Part shown: positions 33,601 through 45,085 of the stretch, piece after piece
Layout: the number at the start of each line of letters is the position of its first letter
How positions within the stretch are numbered: position 1 is the stretch's first letter
Assembly: GCA_009761415.1 (NCBI GenBank)
Contig: QUOL01000001.1
Location: forward strand, 1,922,001 to 1,986,000
DNA: 64,000 nucleotides
Reading direction: 5' to 3'
Origin: Sarcomyxa edulis
Lineage: Eukaryota > Basidiomycota > Agaricomycetes > Agaricales > Mycenaceae
Translations under genes and position numbers: made by a program
Notes under the pieces: model-generated
Told to the model about the DNA's origin: nothing
The model's input: only the letters and a program-made list of their open reading frames with translations
Database searches by the model: none

Positions 33601-33793
33601 CGCGTTCCGTTTAGCGAAGATGTTGAACGACCTTGTTGTCAAAAGCTGTGGTGCAGTGGCAGCCATTGGAAGTGTTGAAATGGCAACTCCTAGTCCTCAA
33701 CAGGCAACCCGTGGTCCTACATCGCGACATATTCCCGCCGAAAACACACCGGGTCGTGTCCACACTAACGGGCATGATTTGAGCTCTTCGTAG
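30642..33793 (+). CDS. Zn2Cys6 fungal transcription factor (paralogue A)
   Basis: Multi-exon gene. Exon 1 reads MPKVPHNSHHHHSSDPLGGN and ends LKRNQ; it splices to ACHQCRRRKL, then K and CDARRPCSTCVRSHAHAV. This is a Zn2Cys6 DNA-binding domain, but 22 residues separate the fifth and sixth cysteines (VRSHAHAVAHAHAGTEIPAY then PEC), where 6-8 is usual. A short coiled-coil-like segment and a Ser-rich linker follow. The middle fungal-trans type regulatory region includes LFHVPTFVTTLS, LHAICAMGSLYTAAV and RRNAFWLAYTTERQYGFGNG, and ends near TAG 33791-33793. Targets are unknown. The gene at 41.1 kb has the same plan. Confidence 0.87.
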
Positions 33794-34091
33794 TCTTCCG
33801 TTTATTGATTTATGGCTTTAGAACTAGGTGTATCTAACATACCTATCCTTGTATCATCACTTTTCTATCTGCTGGTTGTAATGTCGGAATATGCTTATAT
33901 CTACGAGTCCGTGTAAAGATTGAGGCCATATGTATGAGTGTTCTTATATAGGGCAGTGAAGATCTATAATAAGATCTCTCTACGAGTTTTGCAATCCGCC
34001 GCCTATCATGCATCATGCATCATAACTGATTCACTCTTTTTTCTTTATCTATTCATGCGGCATCACAACGACGTTCCATATTGTCTTCAAC

Positions 34092-35235
34092 ATGGAAGAC
34101 CATGATCCGTTCGTTAAAGTCGCCTTTCTGGGGCCACTAGGCACATATACACATCAGGTGAGTTTGACTCTCAATTGATAGAGACATTTGCCAAACGATC
34201 TCAAGGCAGCTTTCACTAAATTTGGGTCTTCCGTTGCCTACTGCGAGCAAGGAAGCATCTCAGGTGAGCCCGCTCACGAATTTTGTCAAGCAGATCTTAC
34301 AGCGTGGAGGTGCAGGTGTTTTCGACGCGTTATCCCCAAGTACACCCCTTGGTGTCGTACCTCAAGAGAACACAATTTTTGGGAATGTGGTCGAGACCTA
34401 TGACATCCTGCGCCAATCGAGAGCTGGAGAACATGTGTTCGTAGTCGGAGAAGTGACCTTGCAGGTACAACATTGCCTCTTAGTTCGAGAGGGGGTGAGA
34501 CTAGAACAAATCGACACAATCCTCAGCCATGAGCAGGTGAGTGAAAGTAGATTATCTGGTTCGAGATCTGACGGTGGCTTATCTGACGGTGGCTTGCTAG
34601 GCTTTGGGCCAATGCAAAGGGTTCTTGTCGAAGCTTTTGCCATCGGCTTCCCTCGTCAAAACACCTTCGACGGCAGCGGCTGCTAAAGATGTTTTGTCTC
34701 CAAACTCTCCACGTTTCTGTGCGGCTATATGCTCAAAACTGTGTGCTACTCTATTCCCCGGACTAGAAGTATTGCACGAAGGAATCCAGGACGAGAATAG
34801 TGAGTATATCCCGGCTTTTCCTCGTCTCCAGATGTTCATGCAGTGCCCTCAGTCAACTTCACGCGCTTTTATATTATTGGGACGAGTCTCCTTATGAATG
34901 TCCCTGCGCTTTCAATCCACGAGCATCCGCGCCACGCTCTGATCCGATTGCAATTACATCAACACGAGCCTGCCGCAATAGACGCCACTTCATATCCGAC
35001 AATAATAGAACTTCTGACTTCATTGCAGTTGTGTGCTACACGTATAGACCGAAGACCGGCGGTACAGGGGCTGCCATTCTACGACGTGTATTTTGTGGAA
35101 GTACAGCAGAAGAAGAGGGTGACACTGAAAGAGAACGGTACTTCTAAAGAGCTATCGTGGGTGGGTGAGGTAAAGCAAGGTATAGAGCGTGTAGAGGAGA
35201 TGGGGGCTGTAGCACAGCTGTTGGGTATATGGTGA
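34092..35235 (+). CDS. PHA2: prephenate dehydratase
   Basis: Four or so exons give about 300 residues. It begins MEDHDPFVKVAFLGPLGTYT (the G-P-x-G-T-Y/F-T substrate-site motif). Next are GVVPQENTIFGNVVETYDIL and NFTRFYIIG, which holds the Thr-Arg-Phe catalytic motif. An ACT regulatory domain fills the C-terminus (ALSIHEHPRHALIRLQLH and RIDRRPAVQGLPFYDVYFVE); the ESRP position reads DRRP. It converts prephenate to phenylpyruvate in phenylalanine biosynthesis, with feedback through the ACT domain. A 64-nt intron (34537-34600) contains an exact tandem 15-bp duplication. It ends 110 bp from the convergent P450 gene. Confidence 0.95.
34566..34595 (+). repeat. exact tandem 15-bp duplication inside a PHA2 intron
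   Basis: ATCTGACGGTGGCTT occurs twice back to back (34566-34580, 34581-34595), ending 5 bp before the intron's 3' splice site. It changes the branch-point region of the intron. Confidence 0.8.
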
Positions 35236-35345
35236 GCTGACGGAACAGGGTAAAAACTATACATAGATAGCAAGAATGCATTTCATCACTTTCTGGTAGA
35301 TTCGAAGTGGTTGGTCGTGATTCGTGAATGGCCTGAAGGATAGGA

Positions 35346-37533
35346 CTAATTCGGACCAGTGTCCCTAATCATAGCCGATGCACTGTCGGATCTTGGAGTG
35401 ATGCGACACTCGAAAGGTTCTGGGCGACTATAAGAGATATGCGTAAGCCATGGAGAGAAGGAGAGGTGAGAAAGTCAGTGAAGTGTGCGACCGTTGGATA
35501 AATGTAGTACCTTAAAGTTCCGGAAGTATATGCAACCTTGGGCTTGGACAGTAGAACGAACGTTAGCTTGAAATGATTTCTGCTATGATCGCTTTGACGT
35601 ACGAGAAGGTCTGGTGCAATTGGAGAGATATTGTAGACTTTGAGAACAGAAGCGACAGCGATCCATATAGAATCCCAAGCAAGCCAACGACCCGGACACA
35701 TTCTGTTCCAAGCTTCAATGAGAAAGGACACATCTAAAGTGAGACTACGGTCATACCGTCTTCCGAACCCGAAAGCAGCGTGAGGAAGAGGGTTGTTGCG
35801 TCTCAAAGCTTCAGGATCTTCGAATCTCTGTGGTTTGAATGCAAGAGGGTCAGGATAAGCCGTCGCGTCATGCAATATGGCCCTAGCAAATGAAATAAGC
35901 ACTGAAACGACATCAGAAAGAAAGAGAGAGACATGTGTACCAGGTATTCGGGAGGACAGTAGTCCCTTTCGGAATAAAATGCCCTTTGTACTCGTCGTCC
36001 TCGGTAACATAGTGAGGAAGCCCCAAATTTGTGACGGGGCGCCAACGCAGGCATTCCCCTGTACAGTGACAACATAAGTCAAATGATATACCAATCGTCC
36101 AGGAGGGACTGCTCACACACGATACAACTCTGTAAAGCGATCAGGTCCAATCGACTGGCATTGAGTAGTGTGGCTTACTATGAACGGCAGTTGGTCCTTG
36201 TCGTTGAAACTTGGTAAACGATCCCCCAATACTCGATCCAGTTCATCCTGCGCCCGTTTCTGAATCTCGGGATGAAGGACCATGGCTAAGATGAATGACA
36301 GGATTGCGGACACGGTCTGAATAGATATCTGAGCATGTAAGCCATACAGGAGGAGTGAGCGAGGGCTACCGTATCGGCTCCAGCTGATCCACAATGTTAG
36401 TACGGTCTCCTAGATTCATAACACAATTTTATTACCAGCGTAGACAATGGCGGCCACATTCTGAATCAACTTTTCCTTCTCGGGATCATTTTTATCTGAG
36501 AGCTCGCTCAATTCTTGAACAACAATACACGAGTCAGCAGTCCCTTTCGACTATTTTTATGGGGCGTATCAACGGCATTGTATCGAATAAATCTGGGACA
36601 GACATTACCATAGCTCGTTTTACCATTTGGAAAGGACGGTTGACCATCTCACGCGTAAAAACACGCCACTTGAGTGCTTTGTGAGTCGCTGTTCCGGGAA
36701 TCCACGAAGGTATAAACTTCAGACTGGGTATATAGTCGACGAGGTATGTTCCAAATATCCCGGCCTGGCTGAGACCAATGAGAGCCTTGTCGGCGATTGT
36801 CACATAATCGTCTCCTTCCTCTGCAACCTGATGGCCATAGGCGATGTTTAATACAATCGCCGCGGCAGTTCTATGAGAGGGGGTGTCGTTTCAAATTTTG
36901 GAGACAAAACAAGGTGGGATCTCACCTCCGGACATGATGATTAAAGTCCTTGGGGTCGCGCAGTAGATTGCGTAATAAAGTATGCGTCTCTTTGAGTTGG
37001 CAGGGCTGATGACTCATGAACGCGTTGAGGTGAAAATATTTGTGAAAGAGTGTTCGATGGCGTCTCCACCATAGCCCATATGGCATGGCAGAGAAAAGCC
37101 AATCCCAACCCATCCTGAATAGTTCTGTTCAGCGCACATTTCGTGGGGGAGACGTGAGACCCACAGTTCAACTACCATGGTTCTGACCGGCCTAGACGAG
37201 TAATTACCGCTTCTCTTATCTAAGAGGTCTGTTACAGCCTCTGCAGAATTCAGGACAAGAATTGGATTGCCAAAGACGTAAATATAAATAAGGTCCCCTG
37301 CGAGATGTATAAGAGGGATATAATCATTTGAGACGCGTAGGCGCACCGTAGACATCCTTCCATTGTGCATAAGTAAGCCATGGAAAAGTCTGAGGCAACT
37401 TTACACGGCCGAGCCAAGAAGTCTTGGGACCAGGGGGAAGCGGAAGGGCTTGGAGCTTTGAGGTTCGTCTGAGGCAGGAGGAAAGAACGAAAGCAGAGAG
37501 AGCTAAGCCCAGGAGAACGAAGAGGGGAACCAT
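35346..37533 (-). CDS. cytochrome P450 monooxygenase
   Basis: Many-exon gene. The N-terminal anchor is MVPLFVLLGLALSAFVLSSC, followed by the proline-rich hinge LPLPPGPKTSWLG. Later parts are the C-helix region (WWRRHRTLFHKYFH), the I-helix oxygen-binding AGADT (split by an intron near 36370), the K-helix E-x-x-R as ECLRWRP, and the PERF-type PLAFKPQRFEDPE. The heme-binding FGFGRRMCPGRWLAWDS contains the ligand Cys. A last exon gives SRPEPFECRITPRSDSASAM with TAG at 35346-35348. All catalytic landmarks are present, so it is likely active at the ER membrane. It resembles the broad O-methylsterigmatocystin-oxidoreductase-like P450s of basidiomycetes. Substrate unknown, and no other secondary-metabolism gene lies next to it. 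Confidence 0.92.
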
Positions 37534-37809
37534 GGGGGTCGCACTGCTGGGAGAAACGGAGAGTTCCAGTGGGTGTTCATTTCACAGAATCTGTTTAATG
37601 GTCGATCGTCGATCAATCTTCTTTATTGAGCCACGTGCCTAGAGCGGACTATTACGGCATTCGGTGGGGATCAACACCCTTATCGGGACATACCTCGGTA
37701 ACAATGCCGGTTTAAAGGGCCGGCACCGGTGAGTCCCGGTGGCATTGCCGACAAGCATGACCATACAGCCGAGCCATCCAAGGGACCAGTTCAAGCCAAC
37801 GTCCTCATC

Positions 37810-37872
37810 GTCGTTCAAGTCGTCGTCCAGGTCGTTTAGGTCGTCGTCCAGGTCGTCCTCATCGTCGTCTAA
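37810..37872. repeat. 21-bp minisatellite upstream of YTH1
   Basis: Three 21-bp units built on GTCGT: 37810-37830, 37831-37851 and a degenerate third at 37852-37872. The first two differ at three positions. The array ends 15 bp before the YTH1 ATG, so it probably lies in the 5' UTR. Read on the minus strand it would code Asp/Leu runs, but no gene is supported there. Confidence 0.7.
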
Positions 37873-37887
37873 GAACCGCCTTGAGCT

Positions 37888-38990
37888 ATGGCTGTAGCAA
37901 ATCCTCTCGTCGGACCATCTCCTCTGACAGATATCATTCACCCTCATTTCCATCAGAACAACTTCCCCGTAGAATCCTATATCAAGAGCGAATTAGGCAT
38001 CAAACTTGACAAAGGTTCGTGCTCTCTTCTTCATTTACCGCACTAACTTATCTTGCGGTCAAAAGATGATCAGATATGCAGACTTTTCCTCAGTGTTTCT
38101 GGCTGTCCTCTCGGTCCTTTGCATTGTCCTTTACGGCACACAGCTCCGTCCCAGCAAAACTTTCAGCCACCGAAGCAATTACCCACACATCCTCGCGAGA
38201 GGGAACGTTTAGCTACTGTTTGCAAGCATTGGCTACGCGGCCTATGTAAGAAGGGAGATGCGTGCGAGTTCTTACACGAGTACAATTTGAGGCGTATGCC
38301 AGAGTGTTGGTGGTTCGCGAAATACGGTTATTGCTCAGCAGGAGACGAATGTTTGTATGCACATCCAAAGGAACGTAGAGTTGAATGCCCTGATTACAAT
38401 CGAGGGTTTTGCAAGTTAGGTGAGTAGTGTGCATCTGGTCATTGTAAATATCACTGAGTTGTCCATATCACAGGTCCGACGTGTCCAAGAAAACATGTTC
38501 GTCGTGTTGCTTGTCAGCTCTATCTCACAGGATTTTGCCCCCTCGGTCCAGAGTGTCCACGCGGACAGTGAGTGCACTTTCACGTAATCTGTTTGCGATA
38601 TCTCAAATATTGTCTAGTCCAAAACATGGTTTACCTCCACCCAGTGCCTATGACCCACCATCACCGCCTTCCCAACGAGATTTGGGACCGCCGCCTCCTG
38701 GATACGGAAGGTATGCAGATTTTGACCGTGGATTCCCAGGTGGACCAGGTGCAGTCCACGGAGGTCCCGGAAATGGCACCCCAGGACCTCCGAGAAGGAA
38801 CCTAAACGAAGTTCAATGCTTTAAGGTAAGTCCGAGACTCAAGAACTACGACAAAATTGACTCATCATGCCCTGCATTGTAGTGCGGTGAGACAGGACAC
38901 TACGCTAACCACTGTCGAAATCGCAACGTCCCAGGAAACCGAGGTGGTACTGAACGATTGAGAAGATTTGGAGCTTCTGGGGAAGATTAG
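37888..38990 (+). CDS. YTH1: CPSF30/YTH1-type mRNA 3'-end processing factor
   Basis: Several exons. The N-terminus MAVANPLVGPSPLTDIIHPH leads to five CCCH fingers: CRLFLSVSGCPLGPLHCPLRH, CKHWLRGLCKKGDACEFLH, CWWFAKYGYCSAGDECLYAH, CPDYNRGFCKLGPTCPRKH and CQLYLTGFCPLGPECPRGH. A Pro/Gly-rich linker follows, then a CCHC zinc knuckle (CFKCGETGHYANHC) as in CPSF4, and a short end (RRFGASGED) with TAG at 38988-38990. The protein binds the poly(A) signal RNA within the cleavage and polyadenylation factor. Yeast Yth1 lacks the knuckle while animal CPSF4 has it, so this copy resembles the animal layout. Confidence 0.93.
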
Positions 38991-39205
38991 AATCCTTTTC
39001 TTTGATGTGTTTCTATTGTAGCATACATATATACTATATCTATATACCAGACAGCCGCCAGTCAGACTACCATTACTAGCCATGTCTTCATGGCTCACTC
39101 ATTCTATGTCTGTGACGTCACTCTGAATTGATCTTGAAGTTCACTCGCCGCCGGCCAGGTCCTCTCTCTTTCGTCCGCGTCCTCTTACTAGCATCCTCAG
39201 ATCTC

Positions 39206-40051
39206 ATGGGTTGGCAGAAAACTTTCACACTTTCTAAGCGGTCCAAGGGCTGTCATCTGATAACAGATGAAATCATAGCGCACATCCGACCAGGCCTACA
39301 AGATGTCCAGGTAAGATCACATCTTAGTACCGAGCAGTGCCCTTTCGGCCCAGATCTAACGAGAATTGGGTTCAACCCTCAAATTGTAGGTGGGAATGCT
39401 GTATCTGTTCATGTGAGCAGTGAGCCTGTGTCTTAGATCGAATCACCCCCAATACGAGCTTCTAGTAAACATACATCGGCCGCACTAACCCTCAACGAGA
39501 ATTATGACTCAGGTAATCGCTCACACACGCTTCTTCAAGTCGCTCGTGCTTATATGGCGGTGCCATAGATGTACGGAAGGGTGAGTCATTCAGCTCTCGT
39601 TGACCGGAGTATATTTACCGGTTGATTTACTCGTAGACATGGACATGGCATTGGATAAGATCGTACCAGAAAATCTCAACTGGCTACACACCGATGAAGG
39701 ACCAGAGTACGTCTGTCAAGGTTTCGATCGTTGATTGTGCTGATTTGTGACTTGTGTGTCTCACACAGCGATTCGTAGGGCATTGATCCAGTATAGGCCC
39801 TCTCCCTTGTAACTGAGAAAAATATCGTTTATCAGGGTCTCTCATACAAAGACGGCTTTGGTCGGCACATCTGTTTCGGTTCCTATCACAGATGGACGGC
39901 TGAACTTGGGCACCTGGCAAGGTTTGTCGTTTCTTCTGCTATGTCCCTCACCACTTGAATCCAATCATTGATCTTCGAACATCAAGGCATCTATCTGGCC
40001 GAATTTCGGCATGCCGCTCATACCAGAAGCATCGTGGCAACGATCTTGTAA
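39206..40051 (+). CDS. YjbQ/UPF0047 family protein
   Basis: About seven small exons give roughly 140 residues. It starts MGWQKTFTLSKRSKGCHLIT, then DEIIAHIRPGLQDVQVGMLY and LFIKHTSAALTLNENYDSDV, the H-T-S-A/S-L core of the family. RKDMDMALDKIVPENLNWLH, SVSHTKTALVGTSVSVPITD and GTWQGIYLAEFRHAAHTRSI complete the fold. Conserved His positions fit the trimeric metal-binding site of YjbQ proteins, which have been linked to weak thiamine-phosphate synthase activity; the cellular role is unknown. The end is TAA at 40049-40051, or three codons later if a terminal intron is spliced. Confidence 0.88.
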
Positions 40052-41120
40052 GTAAATTTTACCAGCTCGTTCAGAATATGGCGTGGAACTCTTTCTTTTG
40101 TTCAGATCATAGGTGATTCGTTGCGGAGATAATCGTGTTGCATACCAACAATGATCGTTATATTTCTTTCGAGCAGCATAATGTGCAGATCTTCAACATA
40201 TCAGCATCTCTCATCTGTTCCAATCACTGTGTGGCTCTTGCTTCGTTCGTCTTAGTTCACGTCGTCCAAATCTTTTCCAAATCACCGCGAACTATAACGG
40301 TGAAGATGAATTTGCGGTCAGCCACTCATATTCTTCGGGCTCGATGGGCCCGCTCACTAACGCGGCGCTCTCCCCTGAGTTCATAGAAGTGATCTCGACG
40401 AGCGGTCTTGTTTTCTATGCGGCAAGAGTCGGAAGATTGTTCCGACTAGACGCCCTGCAGCGTATCTCTGGCGTATCACCTCTCGAATATATCCGGTGGA
40501 GCATGCTCTATTTCCTGAGCGTCAAGAGCGAGTTCACAGCTATTGAGTGCAGGCTGATGACTCTCCGATCGGCATCTGAATTACCCCCTTTCCTTCTCGC
40601 ACAAATTTGATGTCTTGCCTTGATCTCGAGCTGGGCCCGGGCACGACTCAAGGAAGGCCGAACCTTTCAGTAGCGGGGAGTTCAACGCAGAGCGTAGAAC
40701 CAGCTTGCGTTTGCCAAAGAGATGATTGTTCTCCTCGGTAGTATGTGGTCGTTATGACGTGTATGTTGCTATACTGGTTGGCAGTGTGATACGAAGGAAC
40801 GAATTGTTGGATACTCCAGTGAGGCAACTGAGCCAGAATTGAATCCGAGTTGCACGTGGCAATTGAATTTGAGGGGCGAAATGCTCATCGCATTAGAATA
40901 TTAATATCTCATCTCTCTGACTTGTAACCTGCACCGACGATCATTCGAGGGCTTTCAACCATCACCGGTCCATCATCTTTAGCGCTATCTCTCTGTATAT
41001 CTTCCCTAGTCAGTCACCCTGTTCTCTGTGACTTGCCTCCGAGCCCTTCCCAGCTGTTCGGTCATTCCGATCTAAGCCTCGCTTCCTCACTTTCGCACTG
41101 GTCGAATTTTGCGAGCTAAG
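40052..41120. other. intergenic region with one possible small ORF
   Basis: About 1.07 kb. An open frame at 40344-40610 on the plus strand (88 codons, starting MGPLTNAALSPEFIEVISTS) has protein-like composition and stays open upstream without a further clear start. It matches nothing I know and could be an exon of a small gene or chance. The rest shows no pattern. Confidence 0.35.
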
Positions 41121-43959
41121 ATGCCTAAATCACCCAGTACTAGCAGCACTCGTCCTGCGCTCCGTCGAAACCAGGTAATGGTTCATTTCGCCTCATCTAG
41201 GGAAGTTGAGACTAATTCGCCCCGTAGGCTTGTCGTTCTTGCCGCAAGAGAAAACTGGTGAGTAGACAGCATGTTCGGGCTTGCTGGGTATCTGATCAAC
41301 TCAAATAATTAGAAATGCGATGCAGCCCGCCCGCACTGCGGAACCTGTGTAAAGTGAGTGCTTACTCGGCGTCAGCGGACATACATATTGACTTGCAATG
41401 AAGGCAATGGCACACAGCGATTAGCGTCCCCGCACCAGTAGGCTACGCGTGAGTAGTGCGCCACAATCCTTCCAGTATACTTCTCTGATTATCAGGATAG
41501 TCACCCGAGTGAACCGCAATGCTCGTACGATCCAGTGGAGGGTTTGACACTAGCACCAGACATCGACCCTATCGAGAAGATAAAACAACTCGAGGATCAG
41601 ATTTGTGAGCATGCCATTCTTTCTGCTTCGAGTGCTGTATTCATAGCTACACATGTCTCTTTTAGCGCGATTGAAAACAAAGCTGTACGAGCAACAAGGG
41701 TCCTCCCGTTCTGTTTCTCCGAGTCGCCATCGTGCTTCTGTCTCACATTCTCCCGTCGCGGCTAGGCAGACTCCTGATACAGGCGCTATATCCCTGCCTC
41801 ATGCATCATTGTCCATGATGAATTTGATATCAGAAAGTCCCGAAGCGCGATTTCGAAGTGAAAGTGGCAGTCCAGAGTTGCGCCATCCGAGCAACAAGAG
41901 CGGACCTGACCCTTTCATGGATTTACTCTTCTCAGGATGGAATCCTGATTTACCAGACCCTCCGGTTCTCAATCATTAGTAAGTGGCTCAATTTCTACAC
42001 GCTTTATAGGTCTGACAGCAATCTCCAGCATAGATATATTTTTCAGATGTGATCCTTGTGGATCGAGGGTATTGCACCGTCCATCATTCCTAGCTTCCAT
42101 GCATTTATCTCCTAGAGATCCTAATTTCCCTCATTCAGCTATATTGCATGCTATAGTTGCGTCTGTCAATCTTTCTTCTCGCGCCAAACCTGACATCTAT
42201 ATCTGTTAGTGTGCTGCTGCTTCTCGCTGGTCGTCTCAAAACATGATCACCCTACCAGATGGTACCCGTCGGGACCAATTCGCAGAATTCCACGCTAGCA
42301 AGACTAGACATTATATCGATAAAACCATGGCTAGTGGGGAGGACATCTTTTCCGTGATGCAAGCTTGTATCCTGCTTTCGTGGTACTTCTATCAGGAAGG
42401 TAGATGGGTCGAAGTCTGGATCTTCGCTGGCTTCCAAACTCGAGTTGCTATTCCTCTGAGACTAAACTATCCTGGCACATTCTCAACTCATGGAAATAAT
42501 TCTCCTGGGGCATACCTGGCACCTCCCAAAGACGCTCGCGACTTAGAATCAAGGCGCCGGACGTGGTGGATGACCATTTTGTAAGCTAATATATTCGTTC
42601 TAGCATCTGAACGGTCCTGACAATGCACCAGATTCGATCGCATAGCCTCTGTGGGTGGCTGGATTCATGCTGTCGATGAACGCGATCTAGGAACGGAACT
42701 GCCTTTGCGAAACGACGACTTCGACTCCGAGGTGAGTGCTGACTGATGGATATGTCGAGCAGGACTTACTGTTCTTTTGGGTTCCCAGCAACCGGTTCCC
42801 AACAACCCACAGGATTTGTCTACCCCCGACGTCTTCACTCGTCACCTACCGCAATACACGGATTCGTTCTTGCTCCTCATAAAGGCTGTTATGCTGTTCG
42901 GAAGGGTAACTGACTACAATGTGCGAGGCAATCTTCGTGCTCCAACCGCTCCCAGTAAAAACCAGAACCCATTTTATCTGGACGGGTTTGAGGAGCTTGA
43001 TAGACTAGTCTGCTCCCAATTCCTGGATAGCCTTCCGCAAATCTACAAGAACTCTGGAATTACGGATGCCCCGGAAGGTAGTACCTTGGATACAGACCTA
43101 TACATGGTTCACATAATACCTCATGCGTCAGTTCCGATTCTATCTCTTCTGACCCCATTTTAAACATCTAATCAACTACACATGACAGTGCAACTATCAC
43201 GCTGCATAACCCGTACCTGGATTTCACCGATCCCCAGTCAGTGTCCACGGCTCGTTGTGTCAACTCGGCACGTTGCATCCTAGACTCGTACTATACGTTA
43301 TCCGCAACGTCCTTGGATATAACTAGATTGCATCCTTTCGTCACGGTGAGTAACTTTAGTTTCCGTCTGTCATACTCATCTGATGTTTTCCTTTAGATTT
43401 GCTGGTATCTTGCGGCTGTGGTGCAAGTCCAGCTATGCAAATACTTCATCGAGATCGGCGATAGCGAGAGAGAGTCAACCGTTTGGGGAGAAATCAATAT
43501 TTTGAGGTCGGTAGAGTATCATTGTGATTGCCGATGCGCATGTCTAATCTGTCTACACAGATTCGCGATGCTGGAATATGGCCACCGTTCCCCCATCGGC
43601 AGTATGTGGCGTTTTCCCTGTAGATCGTATGTAGTACTAACGGCTAATCACCAGCTCGCCAAGAAAGTCTTCTCCAAGGATTGATGAGAGAGATCGTGCG
43701 TCTGACTGAACATAAAACACCACTCGAAGTCGGAGTGCCTCTTTTCCCCTTTTCTCATGCGGGGGTCTTCAGAAAAAACGAAAAGCCTCGCTCGCCGCCT
43801 GAGGACGCGTCTGTTGCGCCGTTACCGGTGAGCCCTCCGTTCGAGGAGCAGACGCCTGCAGCTGGTAGTTCCAGTAGTCGCCGTGGGTGGTCTGTGACGT
43901 CCGTTTCTCCTGCTGCACAAGATACAGAAATGATGCCTGGGGCGTCGTCGACGTTCTAA
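41121..43959 (+). CDS. Zn2Cys6 fungal transcription factor (paralogue B)
   Basis: Starts MPKSPSTSSTRPALRRNQ, then an intron, ACRSCRKRKL, another intron, and KCDAARPHCGTCVKQWHTAI. The last cysteine comes only after VSVPAPVGYAHPSEPQ, so the C5-C6 spacer is 23 residues, carried on two exons. DPIEKIKQLEDQISRLKTKL is a dimerisation coiled coil. The fungal-trans middle region contains QACILLSWYFYQEGRWVEVW, RRRTWWMTIL and GGWIHAVDERDLGTELPLRN. The Ser/Pro-rich C-terminus ends at TAA 43957-43959. The same exon positions and domain order as the gene at 30.6 kb show that the two are paralogues. The C-terminal tail differs completely. Targets unknown. Confidence 0.87.
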
Positions 43960-44129
43960 TGGATATTTTATGTACGGGTCGCTTTCACTTGTCTGGTTCT
44001 TTTTCACTTTCTCGGTGTGTCTTTCTTCTAACCTCAGAGGGGTATATGTATTTTACGTTCTGAGATGCTCGGTTTATAACCTTTGTTCGATGTACAAATA
44101 CACTTTAATACAGTTCAATGAATGTCCTT

Positions 44130-45085
44130 TTACGTCCTCGGCCATGATGACTCTGCTTTCCTTCTTTCTTCATCTAGCATCGCGTCGAAACGCGCTTGTT
44201 CTGCCTCCCGCGAGTTATCACCATTGTGATCATCGGGTTTGACGGCAGACTTCGGAAGTCGAGAGCGTTCGTGTTGCTGGCGGAGAGCTTCCCAAGAGGA
44301 GCCTCTTGTTGAGTTTGCGTTTGCGGCGCGTATTCGGTCCCATTGAGACAGAGTAGCCTGTGAAGCTGAGGGGGGAGTTGTGAGACTAACGACAACAGCA
44401 GGCTGAATGCTAACCTACCTGAGACTTGACGGACTGGACTCTTGTCGGAATCGTCGTCTTGCGTGTCGCCCTGACCTGGTGCGAGCTCTGCTACGCGGCG
44501 TACATTCGAAGCCCATTCCTTCCACGATGAACGAGTGGGTGGAATGGTAGCTAGGACACGGATGGCATCGTAATCGACGTTCGTGGGATCGATCTTTGGC
44601 ACTATGTCTACCATAGCTTGTGTGAATTGTTCAGGATTCTCTAGAGACTGAAGTTTACATGAGTATTGCTCGAATAACCAGAGAAACGAGACACGAACGC
44701 GAACAAATCTTGCTTTGATGCGTAGATTTGCATATAAACCGGCATTGACACCGAGAAAAGCTATTGGAGGGGTGATGATGCCAAAGAGAAGTGAAGTAGA
44801 GACAGACGAGCCGATTGAACGTGGTTTGAATCTGAGAAAGGCGAAGCTGAGAACGGTGCCGGCCAGTAAACCGAGGTGCTGCAAGCATCTATGAGTATAG
44901 AGGTGTATAGCCTAAGTATAGCAAGTGTACGCAACCGATAGACTGTCGCCTCGTCTGATGGATGAGCTATTGAAGTATTGGGACGCGGCTTTATGGTCGT
45001 TCCAGGAAAGTCGGCCTGCCTCCAGTTGTTGGTCGAGCCAGTACTGAGCGGTATTACGGTTGTTGTTGTTGGACGGAGGAGACAT
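44130..45085 (-). CDS. membrane protein of unknown function
   Basis: Starts MSPPSNNNNRNTAQYWLDQQ; an intron follows DSLS and the next exon gives HLGLLAGTVLSFAFLRFKPR. Two hydrophobic helices follow (LLAGTVLSFAFL and SLLFGIITPPIAFLGVNAGL), so the N-terminal half is membrane-bound. The C-terminal half is polar. Its last exon, chosen by splice phase, reads SQATLSQWDRIRAANANSTR, SWEALRQQHERSRLPK and FDAMLDEERRKAES, with TAA at 44130-44132. The WDRIR and SWEALRQ motifs look conserved, but I do not recognise the family; a small mitochondrial or ER membrane protein is possible. Its ATG is 61 bp from the ATG of the divergent Rho GEF gene. Confidence 0.7.

Noticed and set aside
35346..37533. Secondary-metabolite cluster around the P450
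   Set aside because: Neighbours are PHA2, YTH1 and YjbQ; no backbone synthase, transporter or tailoring gene is adjacent.
37702..37747. Inverted repeat CAATGCC ... GGCATTG before YTH1
   Set aside because: Arms are only 7 bp with a 32-nt gap, which is not distinctive.
37639..37953. Minus-strand ORF with Asp/Leu repeats
   Set aside because: The acidic repeat is produced by the 21-bp GTC-rich minisatellite; the frame overlaps the YTH1 start and has no other support.
39254..39262. Second ATCTGATAA GATA-type site
   Set aside because: It lies inside a coding exon of the YjbQ gene; about one copy per window is expected by chance.
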